A DNA stretch of 22,401 nucleotides, from the IMG/VR virus record IMGVR_UViG_3300043602_000210, positions 1 through 22,401 of that record, one strand, 5' to 3'. This DNA comes from a virus. This document shows, piece after piece, positions 6,786 to 13,635 of the stretch. How positions within the stretch are numbered: the stretch's first letter is position 1; every line of letters begins with the position of its first letter. The notes under the pieces are model-generated. The model was not told the DNA's origin. It saw nothing but the letters and a program-made list of their open reading frames with translations, and did not search any database. The position numbers were made by a program, and so were the translations under genes.

Positions 6786-6973
6786 CCGACATTATTACGA
6801 CGGCCGATAAATTGGCTTGTGCGAAACGCGAACTCGCGATGCGCCGCAATGCGTACCCGCGCTGGATCGAGCAAAACAAAATGTCCGCAGGCAAGGCCGC
6901 GCACGAGATCGATTGCATGCGCGCGATCGTCGCCGATTACGAGGACGCGCTGGTCGAGGAGGCGGTCCCATGA
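6782..6973 (+). CDS. conserved small phage protein, 63 aa
   Basis: A 63-aa helical protein with CAKRELAMRRNAYPRWIEQN, GKAAHEIDCMRAIVADYE and an acidic end. I recognise this as a frequent small early protein in alpha- and other proteobacterial phages; no biochemical role is known. Both ends are ATGA overlaps (with the ParB-like gene and with the Cys-rich gene), so it is translationally coupled. Confidence 0.8.
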   Translation: MTDIITTADKLACAKRELAMRRNAYPRWIEQNKMSAGKAAHEIDCMRAIVADYEDALVEEAVP

Positions 6974-7446
6974 ACACAAAAGCAAACGCCAGCACCGGCC
7001 TGGAGCGGTGCGGTGCCGGCGGGGGATGCGCGCTTGGTACCCGCGCATCCCCAACGACCGACATTGCGACGACGTTTTGCCCGGCAACAATGTGCCCGTT
7101 GTTCGCGGCTGATGGCTCGCCTTGGACGGGCGACAAGAATTCCCGGTGCCCGCAGGCGCGCCCGTTGCCGATGCTTCCCGGCGGCGGCTGCGGCTGGTGG
7201 AAGGGCTTCGGCGGCTGCGGTTGCGACGGTGCGACGGCGGCACGTCAACAAATCGCCGACGTCGAGCGTCGCGGCGGCACTTTGCAAATTGGCCCGGTGC
7301 GACAAAAGCGCGGGCGCGCTGCGCCGCGCACTTTCGACTGCCCACGCGCCGACCATTGCCAATGGCAGCGCGAAGCCGGCGGCGCCCTCTGTCCGCCACG
7401 GCTCGCCTTGTCCAGGGGGATCGATCCCAAGGCGTGCGCATATTGA
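6970..7446 (+). CDS. cysteine-rich phage protein, 158 aa
   Basis: A 158-aa protein rich in Cys, Gly and basic residues. Cysteine motifs include ERCGAGGGCA, TFCPATMCPL, GGGCGWWKGFGGCGCDG, FDCPRADHCQWQRE and ALCPPR, ending DPKACAY. The spacing suggests several zinc or metal sites, and QQIADVERRGG is a helix between them. Similar hypothetical proteins with a DCPxAxxCQWQRE core occur in alphaproteobacterial phages. The ATG overlaps the previous stop (ATGA). The long leftward open frame antisense to this gene is a GC-driven shadow. Function unknown; nucleic-acid binding is plausible. Confidence 0.65.
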   Translation: MNTKANASTGLERCGAGGGCALGTRASPTTDIATTFCPATMCPLFAADGSPWTGDKNSRCPQARPLPMLPGGGCGWWKGFGGCGCDGATAARQQIADVERRGGTLQIGPVRQKRGRAAPRTFDCPRADHCQWQREAGGALCPPRLALSRGIDPKACAY

Positions 7447-7459
7447 GAGGAGTACCGCA

Positions 7460-8002
7460 TTGACCGACCTGCTCGCCCTCGACATCGCTTCAGTGACAGG
7501 ATGGGCGCGCGGCCCCGTCGGGCCCGACGGTCCTCGGTGCGGCTCGGTCCAGTTCGGCAAGACCGGCGCCTCACAGCTCGCCATCTGTGGCCACGCGCTC
7601 GAATGGGCGATCGACACCATCAAGCCGCCGCTGCCCGACATCGTGGCGATCGAGGACCTGCTGCCGCCGCACGTCACCCGCGGCAAGAGCAACGTCGACC
7701 ACGATCTGCTCGCGCACCTGCACGGCATCATCATGGCCGTGTGCTTCATGCGCGGCGTGTTCAAGGTCAACAAATATCCCGTGATGAGGATCCGCCGGCA
7801 CTTCATCGATCTCGGCTCCTGCGCAAAGGGCCAGGCCAAGGGGATGGTGCAGGATAAATGCCGACAGCTCGGCTGGCTCGCCGGTGACGATAACGACGCG
7901 GCCGATGCTTGCGCCTGCTGGAGCTTCGCCTGCAGCCTCATCGACCCACAACAGGCAGTGCGCATCTCGCCACTATTTCAAAGGGTAAGGGCGATCGCAT
8001 GA
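7460..8002 (+). CDS. RuvC-like Holliday junction resolvase
   Basis: The start is a TTG at 7460, with GAGAGGAG about 7 nt upstream; no ATG fits the family's N-terminus. The 180-aa product has the RuvC/RNase H fold acidic pattern: LLALDIASVTGWA (D8), DIVAIEDLL (E65) and GDDNDAADACACW (D146 and D149). Phage RuvC-like enzymes resolve branched DNA before packaging or during recombination. Some phage relatives have lost residues, but here all acidic positions seem present. Its 3' end (ISPLFQRVRAIA) is repeated with synonymous changes at 8104-8140. The stop overlaps the next ATG. Confidence 0.8.
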   Translation: MTDLLALDIASVTGWARGPVGPDGPRCGSVQFGKTGASQLAICGHALEWAIDTIKPPLPDIVAIEDLLPPHVTRGKSNVDHDLLAHLHGIIMAVCFMRGVFKVNKYPVMRIRRHFIDLGSCAKGQAKGMVQDKCRQLGWLAGDDNDAADACACWSFACSLIDPQQAVRISPLFQRVRAIA

Positions 8003-8304
8003 AAAGGTGGACAAAACCAAATCGAAATGCGGTCTACGGAGACCGCCGGAGCCCGGCCAGAGATGCGGTGATGCCCAAGGCGATCCTGCCGGGCTCCAAC
8101 TATCTCGCCGCTGTTTCAACGCGTGAGGGCCATCGCATGACCTCCTGGGCAATCGTTGAACTCGAACTGCGGCTGCACATGACAAACCTTTGCCTCGCCG
8201 TTCTCAGCAAGGAAGAGGGCAGACTCCGAGAGTGCAAGGATCTTCTGGTCGACAAGGTTTGTGAACTGATAGCCGCGGCAGAAGAGAAGGCGCCGTCGCA
8301 ATGA
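7999..8304 (+). CDS. small phage protein; two starts possible (7999 or 8137)
   Basis: The full frame gives 101 aa. The first 46 codons read through the relic of the RuvC tail, so the N-terminal part (MKRWTKPNRNAVYGDR...) is probably a fragment fused in frame by insertion. The original gene likely starts at 8137 (MTSWAIVELELRLHMTN), just after the relic's TGA overlap, giving 55 aa. That core is a charged helical protein (LSKEEGRLRECKDLLVDKV). It overlaps the zinc-ribbon gene by ATGA. Function unknown. Confidence 0.55.
   Translation: MKRWTKPNRNAVYGDRRSPARDAVMPKAILPGSNYLAAVSTREGHRMTSWAIVELELRLHMTNLCLAVLSKEEGRLRECKDLLVDKVCELIAAAEEKAPSQ
8104..8140 (+). pseudogene. relic of RuvC-like gene 3' end
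   Basis: Read in the frame ending at TGA 8138-8140, this segment encodes ISPLFQRVRAIA-stop. That is exactly the same peptide as the end of the intact RuvC-like gene (7966-8002), but with synonymous third-position changes in several codons (e.g. CCA/CCG, CTA/CTG, AGG/CGC, GTA/GTG). Similarity stops at the ATC codon. It ends at the ATGA start of MTSWAIV. This is evidence of two alleles rather than a fresh tandem duplication. Confidence 0.75.
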
Positions 8305-8483
8305 CCAAGATGCCATTCGTCTGCTCAAAAAATACGCCGTGGGTACCGTCAATGGGCACGCCAGTTGTTCATGTCGACGCTCATGAAGTCGGTGATCAGC
8401 GCAACGGCTGGCCTGGAGGTGATCTGGTCACCTATGAATGCCCGCATTGCGGCCATCGGTGGAGAGCGGAGTTGCCGCAGTGA
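8301..8483 (+). CDS. small zinc-ribbon phage protein, 60 aa
   Basis: A 60-aa protein starting MTKMPFVCSKNTPWVPSMG and ending in YECPHCGHRWRAELPQ. The CPHCG motif plus C8 could form a zinc ribbon. A similar short protein (VCSxNTP, GWPGGD, CPxCGHxW) is common in phages, with unknown role. ATGA overlap at the start; its TGA overlaps a GTG that begins a relic of the 61-aa MISW gene (8480). Confidence 0.7.
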   Translation: MTKMPFVCSKNTPWVPSMGTPVVHVDAHEVGDQRNGWPGGDLVTYECPHCGHRWRAELPQ

Positions 8484-8521
8484 TCTCCTGGCGCCACGTC
8501 ACGCAATGGACCCGTGAATGA
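8480..8521 (+). pseudogene. first 5' relic of the MISW gene (13 codons)
   Basis: GTG-initiated frame encoding (M)ISWRHVTQWTRE then TGA. The 28 bases at 8481-8508 are identical to 9892-9919 (second relic) and similar to 10437-10464 (start of the intact 61-aa gene). Its start overlaps the zinc-ribbon stop (GTGA) and its stop overlaps the methyltransferase ATG. Confidence 0.7.
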
Positions 8522-9894
8522 TCACGATCCGCCATGGCGACTGCCGTGATGTGCTGCGCGCGCTGGCGAGCGAGTCGGTACATTGCGTGGTGACCTCGCC
8601 ACCTTACTGGGGATTACGCGATTACGGCATCCCGCCGTCGATCTGGGGCGGCTCTGCGACGTGTGAGCATGAATGGATTGCTGAAGTTACCGCGCGTCCA
8701 AATTCCGGCGGCGGCGAAGGATTGGAACGCGATTACGGCGGGGCTGCTCAGTTCGCTCGCGAGAGCGGGCGCAAGACGACGGCGGCCGTTTGCTCATGTG
8801 GAGCATGGCGCGGCGTGCACGGCCTCGAGCCCACCTATCAGCTCTACGTCGAGAACGCCGTCGCGATCTTCCGCGAAGTCCGCCGCGTGTTGCGCAAGGA
8901 CGGGACGCTCTGGCTCAATCTCGGGGATAGCTATGCATCAAGCGGTGTGAGTGGAAAACAAAGCAACACGAGCCGACTAAGCCGTCATGGTTATAATGGC
9001 TTCAATCCAAAGATGGCTGATCAGGTGTTTGGTCGCGCACCAACTCCATTTGAATTAAAAACCAAGGACCTGATCGGCATCCCCTGGCGCGTCGCATTCG
9101 CGCTGCAAGCGGATGGGTGGTATCTCCGCCAGGACATCATCTGGTCGAAGCCCAACCCGATGCCCGAGAGCGTGCGCGACCGCTGCACGAAGGCGCATGA
9201 GTATCTGTTCCTGCTGAGCAAGAGCGAGCGGTATTACTACGATGGTGATGCGATCGCGGAACCGACATTGTCGCTTGATCCCGAGCATCCGAGCTTTCGA
9301 CCAAACAGCGCCGTGATCGCAGACGAGGGCCGTAAGGAATACAGCGCCAAACACAAAATGTCCGCGCGCTCCTACGATGCAGCGGGCCGCAACAAGCGCT
9401 CCGTCTGGACCGTGACAACGTGCCCTTACTCTGAAGCTCACTTCGCCACCTTCCCGCCGGCGCTGATCGAGCCGTGCATCATGGCCGGCACGAGCGAGAA
9501 GGGATGCTGTGCCAAATGCGGGGCGCCGTGGGTGCGGCAGGTCGAGCGAACGCGGACCAATCAAAGCGGATCTGGCCGCGCCGGCAATCCACCTGAAGGC
9601 AAGTGGGGGCTGACCGCGCAGCATGCAGGCACGATGCAAGACATCCGGATGGGGCCGACGATCTCAATTGAGACCATCGGCTGGTCGCCATCCTGCGCCT
9701 GCAACGCCGTTGCCGTTCCCTGCACCGTCCTCGACCCCTTCGCCGGCGCCGGCACGACCGGCCTGGTCGCCGACCGGCTCGGCCGCAACGCCATCCTGAT
9801 CGAGCTCAACCCGGACTATGTCGCAATGATCGAGCGGCGCATCAGCGCCGATGCCGGCATGTTCGCCCAGATATATTGCGAGGCCGCCGAATGA
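8518..9894 (+). CDS. orphan DNA methyltransferase, N4-cytosine/N6-adenine class
   Basis: A 458-aa beta-class amino-methyltransferase. Motif IV is TSPPYWGLRDYG (about 26-37) near the N-terminus, and the SAM-binding motif DPFAGAGTTG (406-415) with ILIELNPDY is near the C-terminus. This circular order, motif IV before motif I, defines the class. The SPPYW form is more common in N4-cytosine enzymes, but the base cannot be told by eye. Between them are LRKDGTLWLNLGDSYA and KPNPMPESVRDRCTKAHEYLFLL. Two Cys clusters (CSCGAW and GCCAKCGAPW) suggest zinc-binding inserts. No restriction gene is adjacent, so it probably protects phage DNA or alters expression. It is flanked by two relics of the MISW gene, indicating insertion. 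Confidence 0.9.
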   Translation: MITIRHGDCRDVLRALASESVHCVVTSPPYWGLRDYGIPPSIWGGSATCEHEWIAEVTARPNSGGGEGLERDYGGAAQFARESGRKTTAAVCSCGAWRGVHGLEPTYQLYVENAVAIFREVRRVLRKDGTLWLNLGDSYASSGVSGKQSNTSRLSRHGYNGFNPKMADQVFGRAPTPFELKTKDLIGIPWRVAFALQADGWYLRQDIIWSKPNPMPESVRDRCTKAHEYLFLLSKSERYYYDGDAIAEPTLSLDPEHPSFRPNSAVIADEGRKEYSAKHKMSARSYDAAGRNKRSVWTVTTCPYSEAHFATFPPALIEPCIMAGTSEKGCCAKCGAPWVRQVERTRTNQSGSGRAGNPPEGKWGLTAQHAGTMQDIRMGPTISIETIGWSPSCACNAVAVPCTVLDPFAGAGTTGLVADRLGRNAILIELNPDYVAMIERRISADAGMFAQIYCEAAE

Positions 9895-9974
9895 TCTCCT
9901 GGCGCCACGTCACGCAATGCGCGCGCTATGTCCCGCACGAGCGCGCCGAGGATTACTGCCGAGATTGGAGGTGA
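9891..9974 (+). pseudogene. second 5' relic of the MISW gene (27 codons)
   Basis: ATG overlapping the methyltransferase stop, encoding MISWRHVTQCARYVPHERAE and then DYCRDWR before TGA. Compared with the intact gene at 10436 (MISWRHVTKYTRYVPYHLAE, DYSRLGW) it is clearly homologous but diverged and truncated at the HNH gene's ribosome site (GGAGGTGA). It could still be translated as a 27-aa peptide. Confidence 0.7.
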
Positions 9975-9977
9975 ACC

Positions 9978-10439
9978 ATGCTTACATTAGGCCGATTGAA
10001 ACAGCTTTTAGAATATTCACCGGGCGACGGTGTTTTTGTCTGGCGTGTCAACCGCAGAGGACGCTTTGCGAGGACTGGCGAAGTTGCCGGCAAGTTGAAT
10101 GATCACGGCTACATCAGGATAGGGATCGACGGGCGCATATATTTGGCCCACCGCCTCGCGTGGTTCTATTGCCATGGAGAATGGCCCCTCGGCGGCATGG
10201 ACCACGCAAACGGAATGCCAACCGACAACAGAATTGCGAACCTTCGGTTAGCAACACCCTCGCAAAATGTCGCCAACTCTCGCGCACGTAATAGCGCCCG
10301 GCTAAAGGGGGCTTATTACAAACCCAAGATGATGGGACCTTCCACCGTGTTTGATTTGGGAGAGACAGCGGAGGCTGCAAATGCAGCTTACATGGCCGCG
10401 GCAAGGGAAGCCTTTGGCGTCTTTGCGAGGGCCAAATGA
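9978..10439 (+). CDS. HNH homing-type endonuclease with shortened AP2-like C-terminus
   Basis: A 153-aa protein. The HNH core is visible: YLAHRLAWFYCHGEWPLGGMDHANGM (H58, D75-H76), then PTDNRIANLRLATPSQNVAN (N84, N88). The C-terminus (GAYYKPKMMGPSTVF, then AEAANAAYMAAAREAFGVFA) resembles the AP2 DNA-binding domain of HNH-AP2 homing endonucleases but is about ten residues short in the middle. Such enzymes move themselves between phage genomes. A near-ideal Shine-Dalgarno (GGAGGTGA, 9967-9974) precedes the ATG. The gene sits between a relic and the intact MISW gene, as expected of a free-standing homing endonuclease that inserted there. Confidence 0.85.
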   Translation: MLTLGRLKQLLEYSPGDGVFVWRVNRRGRFARTGEVAGKLNDHGYIRIGIDGRIYLAHRLAWFYCHGEWPLGGMDHANGMPTDNRIANLRLATPSQNVANSRARNSARLKGAYYKPKMMGPSTVFDLGETAEAANAAYMAAAREAFGVFARAK

Positions 10440-10621
10440 TCTCCTGGCGACATGTAACAAAGTACACCCGGTATGTCCCATACCATCTCGCCGAAGATTA
10501 TTCTCGTTTGGGCTGGTGCGTCAGCGACGCATTCGATGGCACCCCACATGCGGCCTATTCGGTCCTTTGCGCCTGGCTGTGCAAGTGCACGCCGGTTGAG
10601 CCGCGGGAGCCGCGGCCATGA
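10436..10621 (+). CDS. intact 61-aa MISW phage protein
   Basis: A 61-aa protein starting MISWRHVTKYTRYVPYHLAE and ending CKCTPVEPREPRP. It is rich in W, Y and C. I recognise similar short proteins with MISWRHV...YVP...AEDY...GW in alphaproteobacterial phages; no function is known. The start overlaps the HNH stop (ATGA) and the stop overlaps the next gene's ATG. Two truncated copies of its 5' end (8480, 9891) and a second copy of its last codons (11212-11238) surround neighbouring inserted genes. Confidence 0.65.
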   Translation: MISWRHVTKYTRYVPYHLAEDYSRLGWCVSDAFDGTPHAAYSVLCAWLCKCTPVEPREPRP

Positions 10622-11238
10622 CGATTGCGGCATTGTTCGTCGAAACCGATGGAGTCTACTTCGGTTTGCCAAACGTGGACCCGTGGGACCGTGGGCGAGA
10701 TGCACGGACTTATGCCGGGCCGTGGCCGGTTATTGCGCACCCGCCGTGCGAACGCTGGGGGCGTTACTGGGGCGGGGCGCCCTGGCAGACCGAGCGCAAG
10801 AAGCTGGGCGACGATTGGGGCTGCTTTGCTGCAGCACTGGCTGCCGTCCGTGAATTTGGCGGCGTGATCGAGCACCCGGAAGCCAGCCATGCCTGGAGTC
10901 ATCACGGCCTGAATGCACCACCGCGCGGAGGCGGCTGGGTGTTCGCGGACTTCGTTGGCGGATGGACCTGCTGCGTCGAGCAGGGCAATTACGGACATCG
11001 GGCGCGCAAGGCGACCTGGCTTTATGCTCACGGCATCGACTTGCCTTCACTGAAATGGGGCCGCGCGCCCGGCAGCTTCAACCTGCTCGACGAGGGGTTC
11101 CATTCAAAAGAAGAGAGAGCGCGCAAGATCAAGACGGGCATTTGCCAGAGATTGTCTGCCCGGCAATGCAGGGCCACTCCGGTCGAATTCCGTGACTTGC
11201 TGATTTCGATGGTCGAGCCGCGGGAGCTGCGGCCATGA
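10618..11238 (+). CDS. conserved phage protein with HPPC motif
   Basis: A 206-aa protein. Conserved-looking segments are ALFVETDGVYFGLPNVDPWD, WPVIAHPPCERWGRYW, GCFAAALAAVREFGGVIEHPEASHAW, LNAPPRGGGWVFADF, GWTCCVEQGNYGHRARKATWLYA and a PVEFRDLLISM end. This is a known phage protein family without an assigned activity. The HPPC loop resembles the catalytic PC loop of cytosine-5 methyltransferases or related phage proteins, but no SAM-binding motif is evident, so I do not call it an enzyme. The final VEPRELRP repeats the tail of the preceding MISW protein (VEPREPRP). ATGA overlaps at both ends. Confidence 0.7.
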   Translation: MTIAALFVETDGVYFGLPNVDPWDRGRDARTYAGPWPVIAHPPCERWGRYWGGAPWQTERKKLGDDWGCFAAALAAVREFGGVIEHPEASHAWSHHGLNAPPRGGGWVFADFVGGWTCCVEQGNYGHRARKATWLYAHGIDLPSLKWGRAPGSFNLLDEGFHSKEERARKIKTGICQRLSARQCRATPVEFRDLLISMVEPRELRP

Positions 11239-11473
11239 TCGACTTCGATAAGCTGCAGCGCGACATAACCCGCGACAATGCGCTCGACATGCTTCGCGAG
11301 GTGGCCTGTCCGGCTTGCGGCAGTGTCGGCGCGTATCAGTTGTGTTCGACGAGCTCGCCAACAATGGCGTCGGCATTCAGTGCCGCGGCTGCGAGAAGCA
11401 GTTTCGAGGCTCTACAGGCGTGCGGCATCGGAATGCAGGCTCACCACACTCGTCCCTTCGCCGGCAATGGTGA
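11235..11473 (+). pseudogene. zinc-ribbon protein gene broken by a -1 frameshift
   Basis: Frame 1 starts at the ATGA junction: MIDFDKLQRDITRDNALDML then REVACPACGSVGAYQ, after which it becomes nonsense. In the -1 frame from about 11339 the reading continues VVFDELANNGVGIQC then RGCEKQFRGS and stops at TGA 11471-11473. Joined, these make an about 79-aa protein with two Cys pairs (CPACG and CRGC), a complete zinc ribbon. The gap is a missing base near 11336-11342; no slippery heptamer is visible, so programmed frameshifting is unlikely. It could be a real mutation or a sequencing error. Confidence 0.65.
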
Positions 11474-11565
11474 AAGCTACGCAAAGATTCCGCTTTGACG
11501 TCGTCTGCCACGAGCAGGCCACATGGCTGCAACGAACAATGAAGCGGTTCCTCGATCGACGATGA
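11467..11565 (+). CDS. possible 32-aa micro-protein
   Basis: The frame starts at ATG 11467, overlapping the end of the restored zinc-ribbon frame, and encodes MVKATQRFRFDVVCHEQATW then LQRTMKRFLDRR before TGA. The basic, aromatic composition and the close fit between the zinc-ribbon stop and the primase start favour a real gene. No ribosome site is obvious and I know no family. Confidence 0.4.
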   Translation: MVKATQRFRFDVVCHEQATWLQRTMKRFLDRR

Positions 11566-11574
11566 TTAGAGGTC

Positions 11575-13635
11575 ATGACATCAGCTGTCGCTGCTGCAAG
11601 GTTAGAGTTATTGCGTGCCGGCTTCGCGCCGTTGCCGCTGTCCGGCAAGCGGCCAGCATTCGACAAATGGTCACTGCATTTCCAGACCAACAGAACCGAG
11701 ATTGATCTCTGGGATCAACTTTATCCCTATGCCAGCAACACCGGGATTCTAACCCGGCTCACGCCGACTATCGACATCGACATCACCGACCCGGATGCAG
11801 CTGCGGCGGTCGAGAGCCTCGCGCGCGAGCGGTTCGAAGAACGCGGATATGTGCTTGTTCGCATCGGCAAGGCGCCCAAGCGCGCGATTCCGTTGCGCAC
11901 TGACAACCCGTTCGCAAAGATCGTCCGAAATGTCACCGCGCCCAACGGCGTGGAGCACAAGATCGAGCTGCTGTGCGATGGCCAGCAGGTGGTGTGCTTC
12001 GGCGATCACCCTGACACGCACCAGCCCTACACGTGGCACGGCGGGCAGCTGGGCACGATCAAACACGAGGATCTGCCCTATGTGAGCCGGGAGGAGGCCG
12101 CGCAATTTGTCGATGACGCGGTGGACCTCCTGGTGCAGCAGTTCGCCTTCAAGCTCAGTAACAACCGGCCAACCGCCGCTACTGCTGCCCGTGAGGAAGG
12201 GCACGCCGACTGGTCGTGGCTCCTGGGCAACATCCACGCCGGGCGCGAGCTTCACGATACCAGCGTGGTGCTGGCGTCCAAGCTCATTACCAGCGGCATG
12301 GGAGACGGCGCGGCGGTCAACATGCTGCGCGGCTTATTCGAGGCCTCGGGCGCACCGCACGATGCGCGCTGGCAAGAGCGCTACGACGAGATTCCGCGTG
12401 ACGTCGAATCCGCGCGCATAAAATTCGGTGGCATTGCCCAGAAGCCGCAGCAGCAGGCCAATGGGCATGACAAGTCACCACCTGCCGCGATCAAACCAAC
12501 ATCGTATGTACTGCCGGAGCCAGCAATGATCCCATCACGCAACTGGTTCTATTGCCACCACTACATGGCCGGCGTCGCCACCTCGACAGTCGCACCGGGT
12601 GGCTTCGGCAAGACATCGCTTGCAATTTATGAGGCTCTCGAAATGGTCAAAGCGGGATTCCGCGTCTGGTACGTGAGCGCAGAGGACGACCGCGACGAGC
12701 TTGACCGCCGCATTGCGGCTTATGTGAAACGACACGGCATGCCAGACGATTTGTGGGGCAGGTTTTTCGTCGACGACAAGCTGACATTCCCGTTCAAGAT
12801 CGCGCGCGCCGGCCGCGGCGGCGTCATCTTCGACGATGCTAAGCTTGAAGGTTTCGAAGCCGCCATCGCCACCAACCGTATTGATGTCGTGATTTTGGAC
12901 CCGTTCATCAGCTTCCATTATCTGCCGGAGAACGATACCGCCGCGATGGACGCGCTGGTCAAACGACTGGGCGACATCTGCGCGCGCCAGCGCATGTGCA
13001 TCGAGCTGCCGCACCATGTACGCAAGCGCCCAGCCGGAGGCGGTGAGATCACGGTCGACGACGCGCGCGGAGCTGGCGCAATCGTCAACGCGGTGCGCTC
13101 CTGCCGCGTGATCAATGTCATGAGCACGGTTGAAGCTGAGCAGGCCGAAATCCCGCGCGACAAGCGCTTGTTCTATCTCCGCATCGACAGCGGTAAGAGC
13201 AACATGGCTCCGCCCGAGAAGGCGCGATGGCTGCACCTCGCGTCCGTCGAGATCGCCAACGGAGACAATGTTGGCGTGATCGAGCCGTGGGAATTTCCGA
13301 AAGTGTTCGGCAAAATTTCGACCGCAGACGTGGAGTGGGTGCAGGAGCTTCTGCGCGCGGGCATTCATCGCGTGTTCCGCGCAGATAGCCGCTCTCCAGA
13401 ATGGCTAGGGCATGAACTCGCTCAGCGGTTTGGTCGCCGCGTCGAGGTGCCAGGGGACTGCAAATGGATCAATGCCGTCCTCTCGACCTGGGTCCAAAAC
13501 GGCGTCATCGGCAAGGAGCTGCGGACAGACAAGGATCGCAAGGAGAGAGTTTGTTACGTCCCGGTCGTCCGTAGCGAATCGGTGGTCGTACCGTTCGCGA
13601 AGCCGGTTGACGAGATGAGCAATGACGATGACTGA
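11575..13635 (+). CDS. bifunctional primase-polymerase / RepA-like helicase
   Basis: A 686-aa two-domain replication protein. Residues 1 to about 190 are an archaeo-eukaryotic-type Prim-Pol domain: LRAGFAPLPLSGKRP, NTGILT, the catalytic TIDIDITD (D67, D69), and IELLCDGQQVVCFG. Residues about 320-560 are a RecA-fold AAA ATPase: Walker A APGGFGKTS (340-348), VWYVSAEDDRDEL, Walker B VVILDPF (D442), ELPHH (H480-H481) and DARGAGAIVNAVRSC, as in RepA-like hexameric helicases. A C-terminal region with NAVLSTWVQNGVIGKEL looks like a small helical or winged domain. It would prime and unwind phage DNA. The repeat cluster immediately downstream is a likely origin. The start at 11575 has AGAGG only 2 nt away, but the N-terminal motif is complete. 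Confidence 0.9.
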   Translation: MTSAVAAARLELLRAGFAPLPLSGKRPAFDKWSLHFQTNRTEIDLWDQLYPYASNTGILTRLTPTIDIDITDPDAAAAVESLARERFEERGYVLVRIGKAPKRAIPLRTDNPFAKIVRNVTAPNGVEHKIELLCDGQQVVCFGDHPDTHQPYTWHGGQLGTIKHEDLPYVSREEAAQFVDDAVDLLVQQFAFKLSNNRPTAATAAREEGHADWSWLLGNIHAGRELHDTSVVLASKLITSGMGDGAAVNMLRGLFEASGAPHDARWQERYDEIPRDVESARIKFGGIAQKPQQQANGHDKSPPAAIKPTSYVLPEPAMIPSRNWFYCHHYMAGVATSTVAPGGFGKTSLAIYEALEMVKAGFRVWYVSAEDDRDELDRRIAAYVKRHGMPDDLWGRFFVDDKLTFPFKIARAGRGGVIFDDAKLEGFEAAIATNRIDVVILDPFISFHYLPENDTAAMDALVKRLGDICARQRMCIELPHHVRKRPAGGGEITVDDARGAGAIVNAVRSCRVINVMSTVEAEQAEIPRDKRLFYLRIDSGKSNMAPPEKARWLHLASVEIANGDNVGVIEPWEFPKVFGKISTADVEWVQELLRAGIHRVFRADSRSPEWLGHELAQRFGRRVEVPGDCKWINAVLSTWVQNGVIGKELRTDKDRKERVCYVPVVRSESVVVPFAKPVDEMSNDDD

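Noticed and set aside
6386-7441. 351-aa leftward open frame
   Set aside because: Arg-rich GC-driven shadow of the ParB-like, 63-aa and Cys-rich genes.
11330-11350. Programmed -1 frameshift in the zinc-ribbon gene
   Set aside because: No slippery heptamer or downstream pseudoknot is evident, so a mutation or sequencing error is simpler.
12535-13368. 277-aa leftward open frame
   Set aside because: Antisense to the primase-helicase ATPase domain, which has complete Walker motifs.
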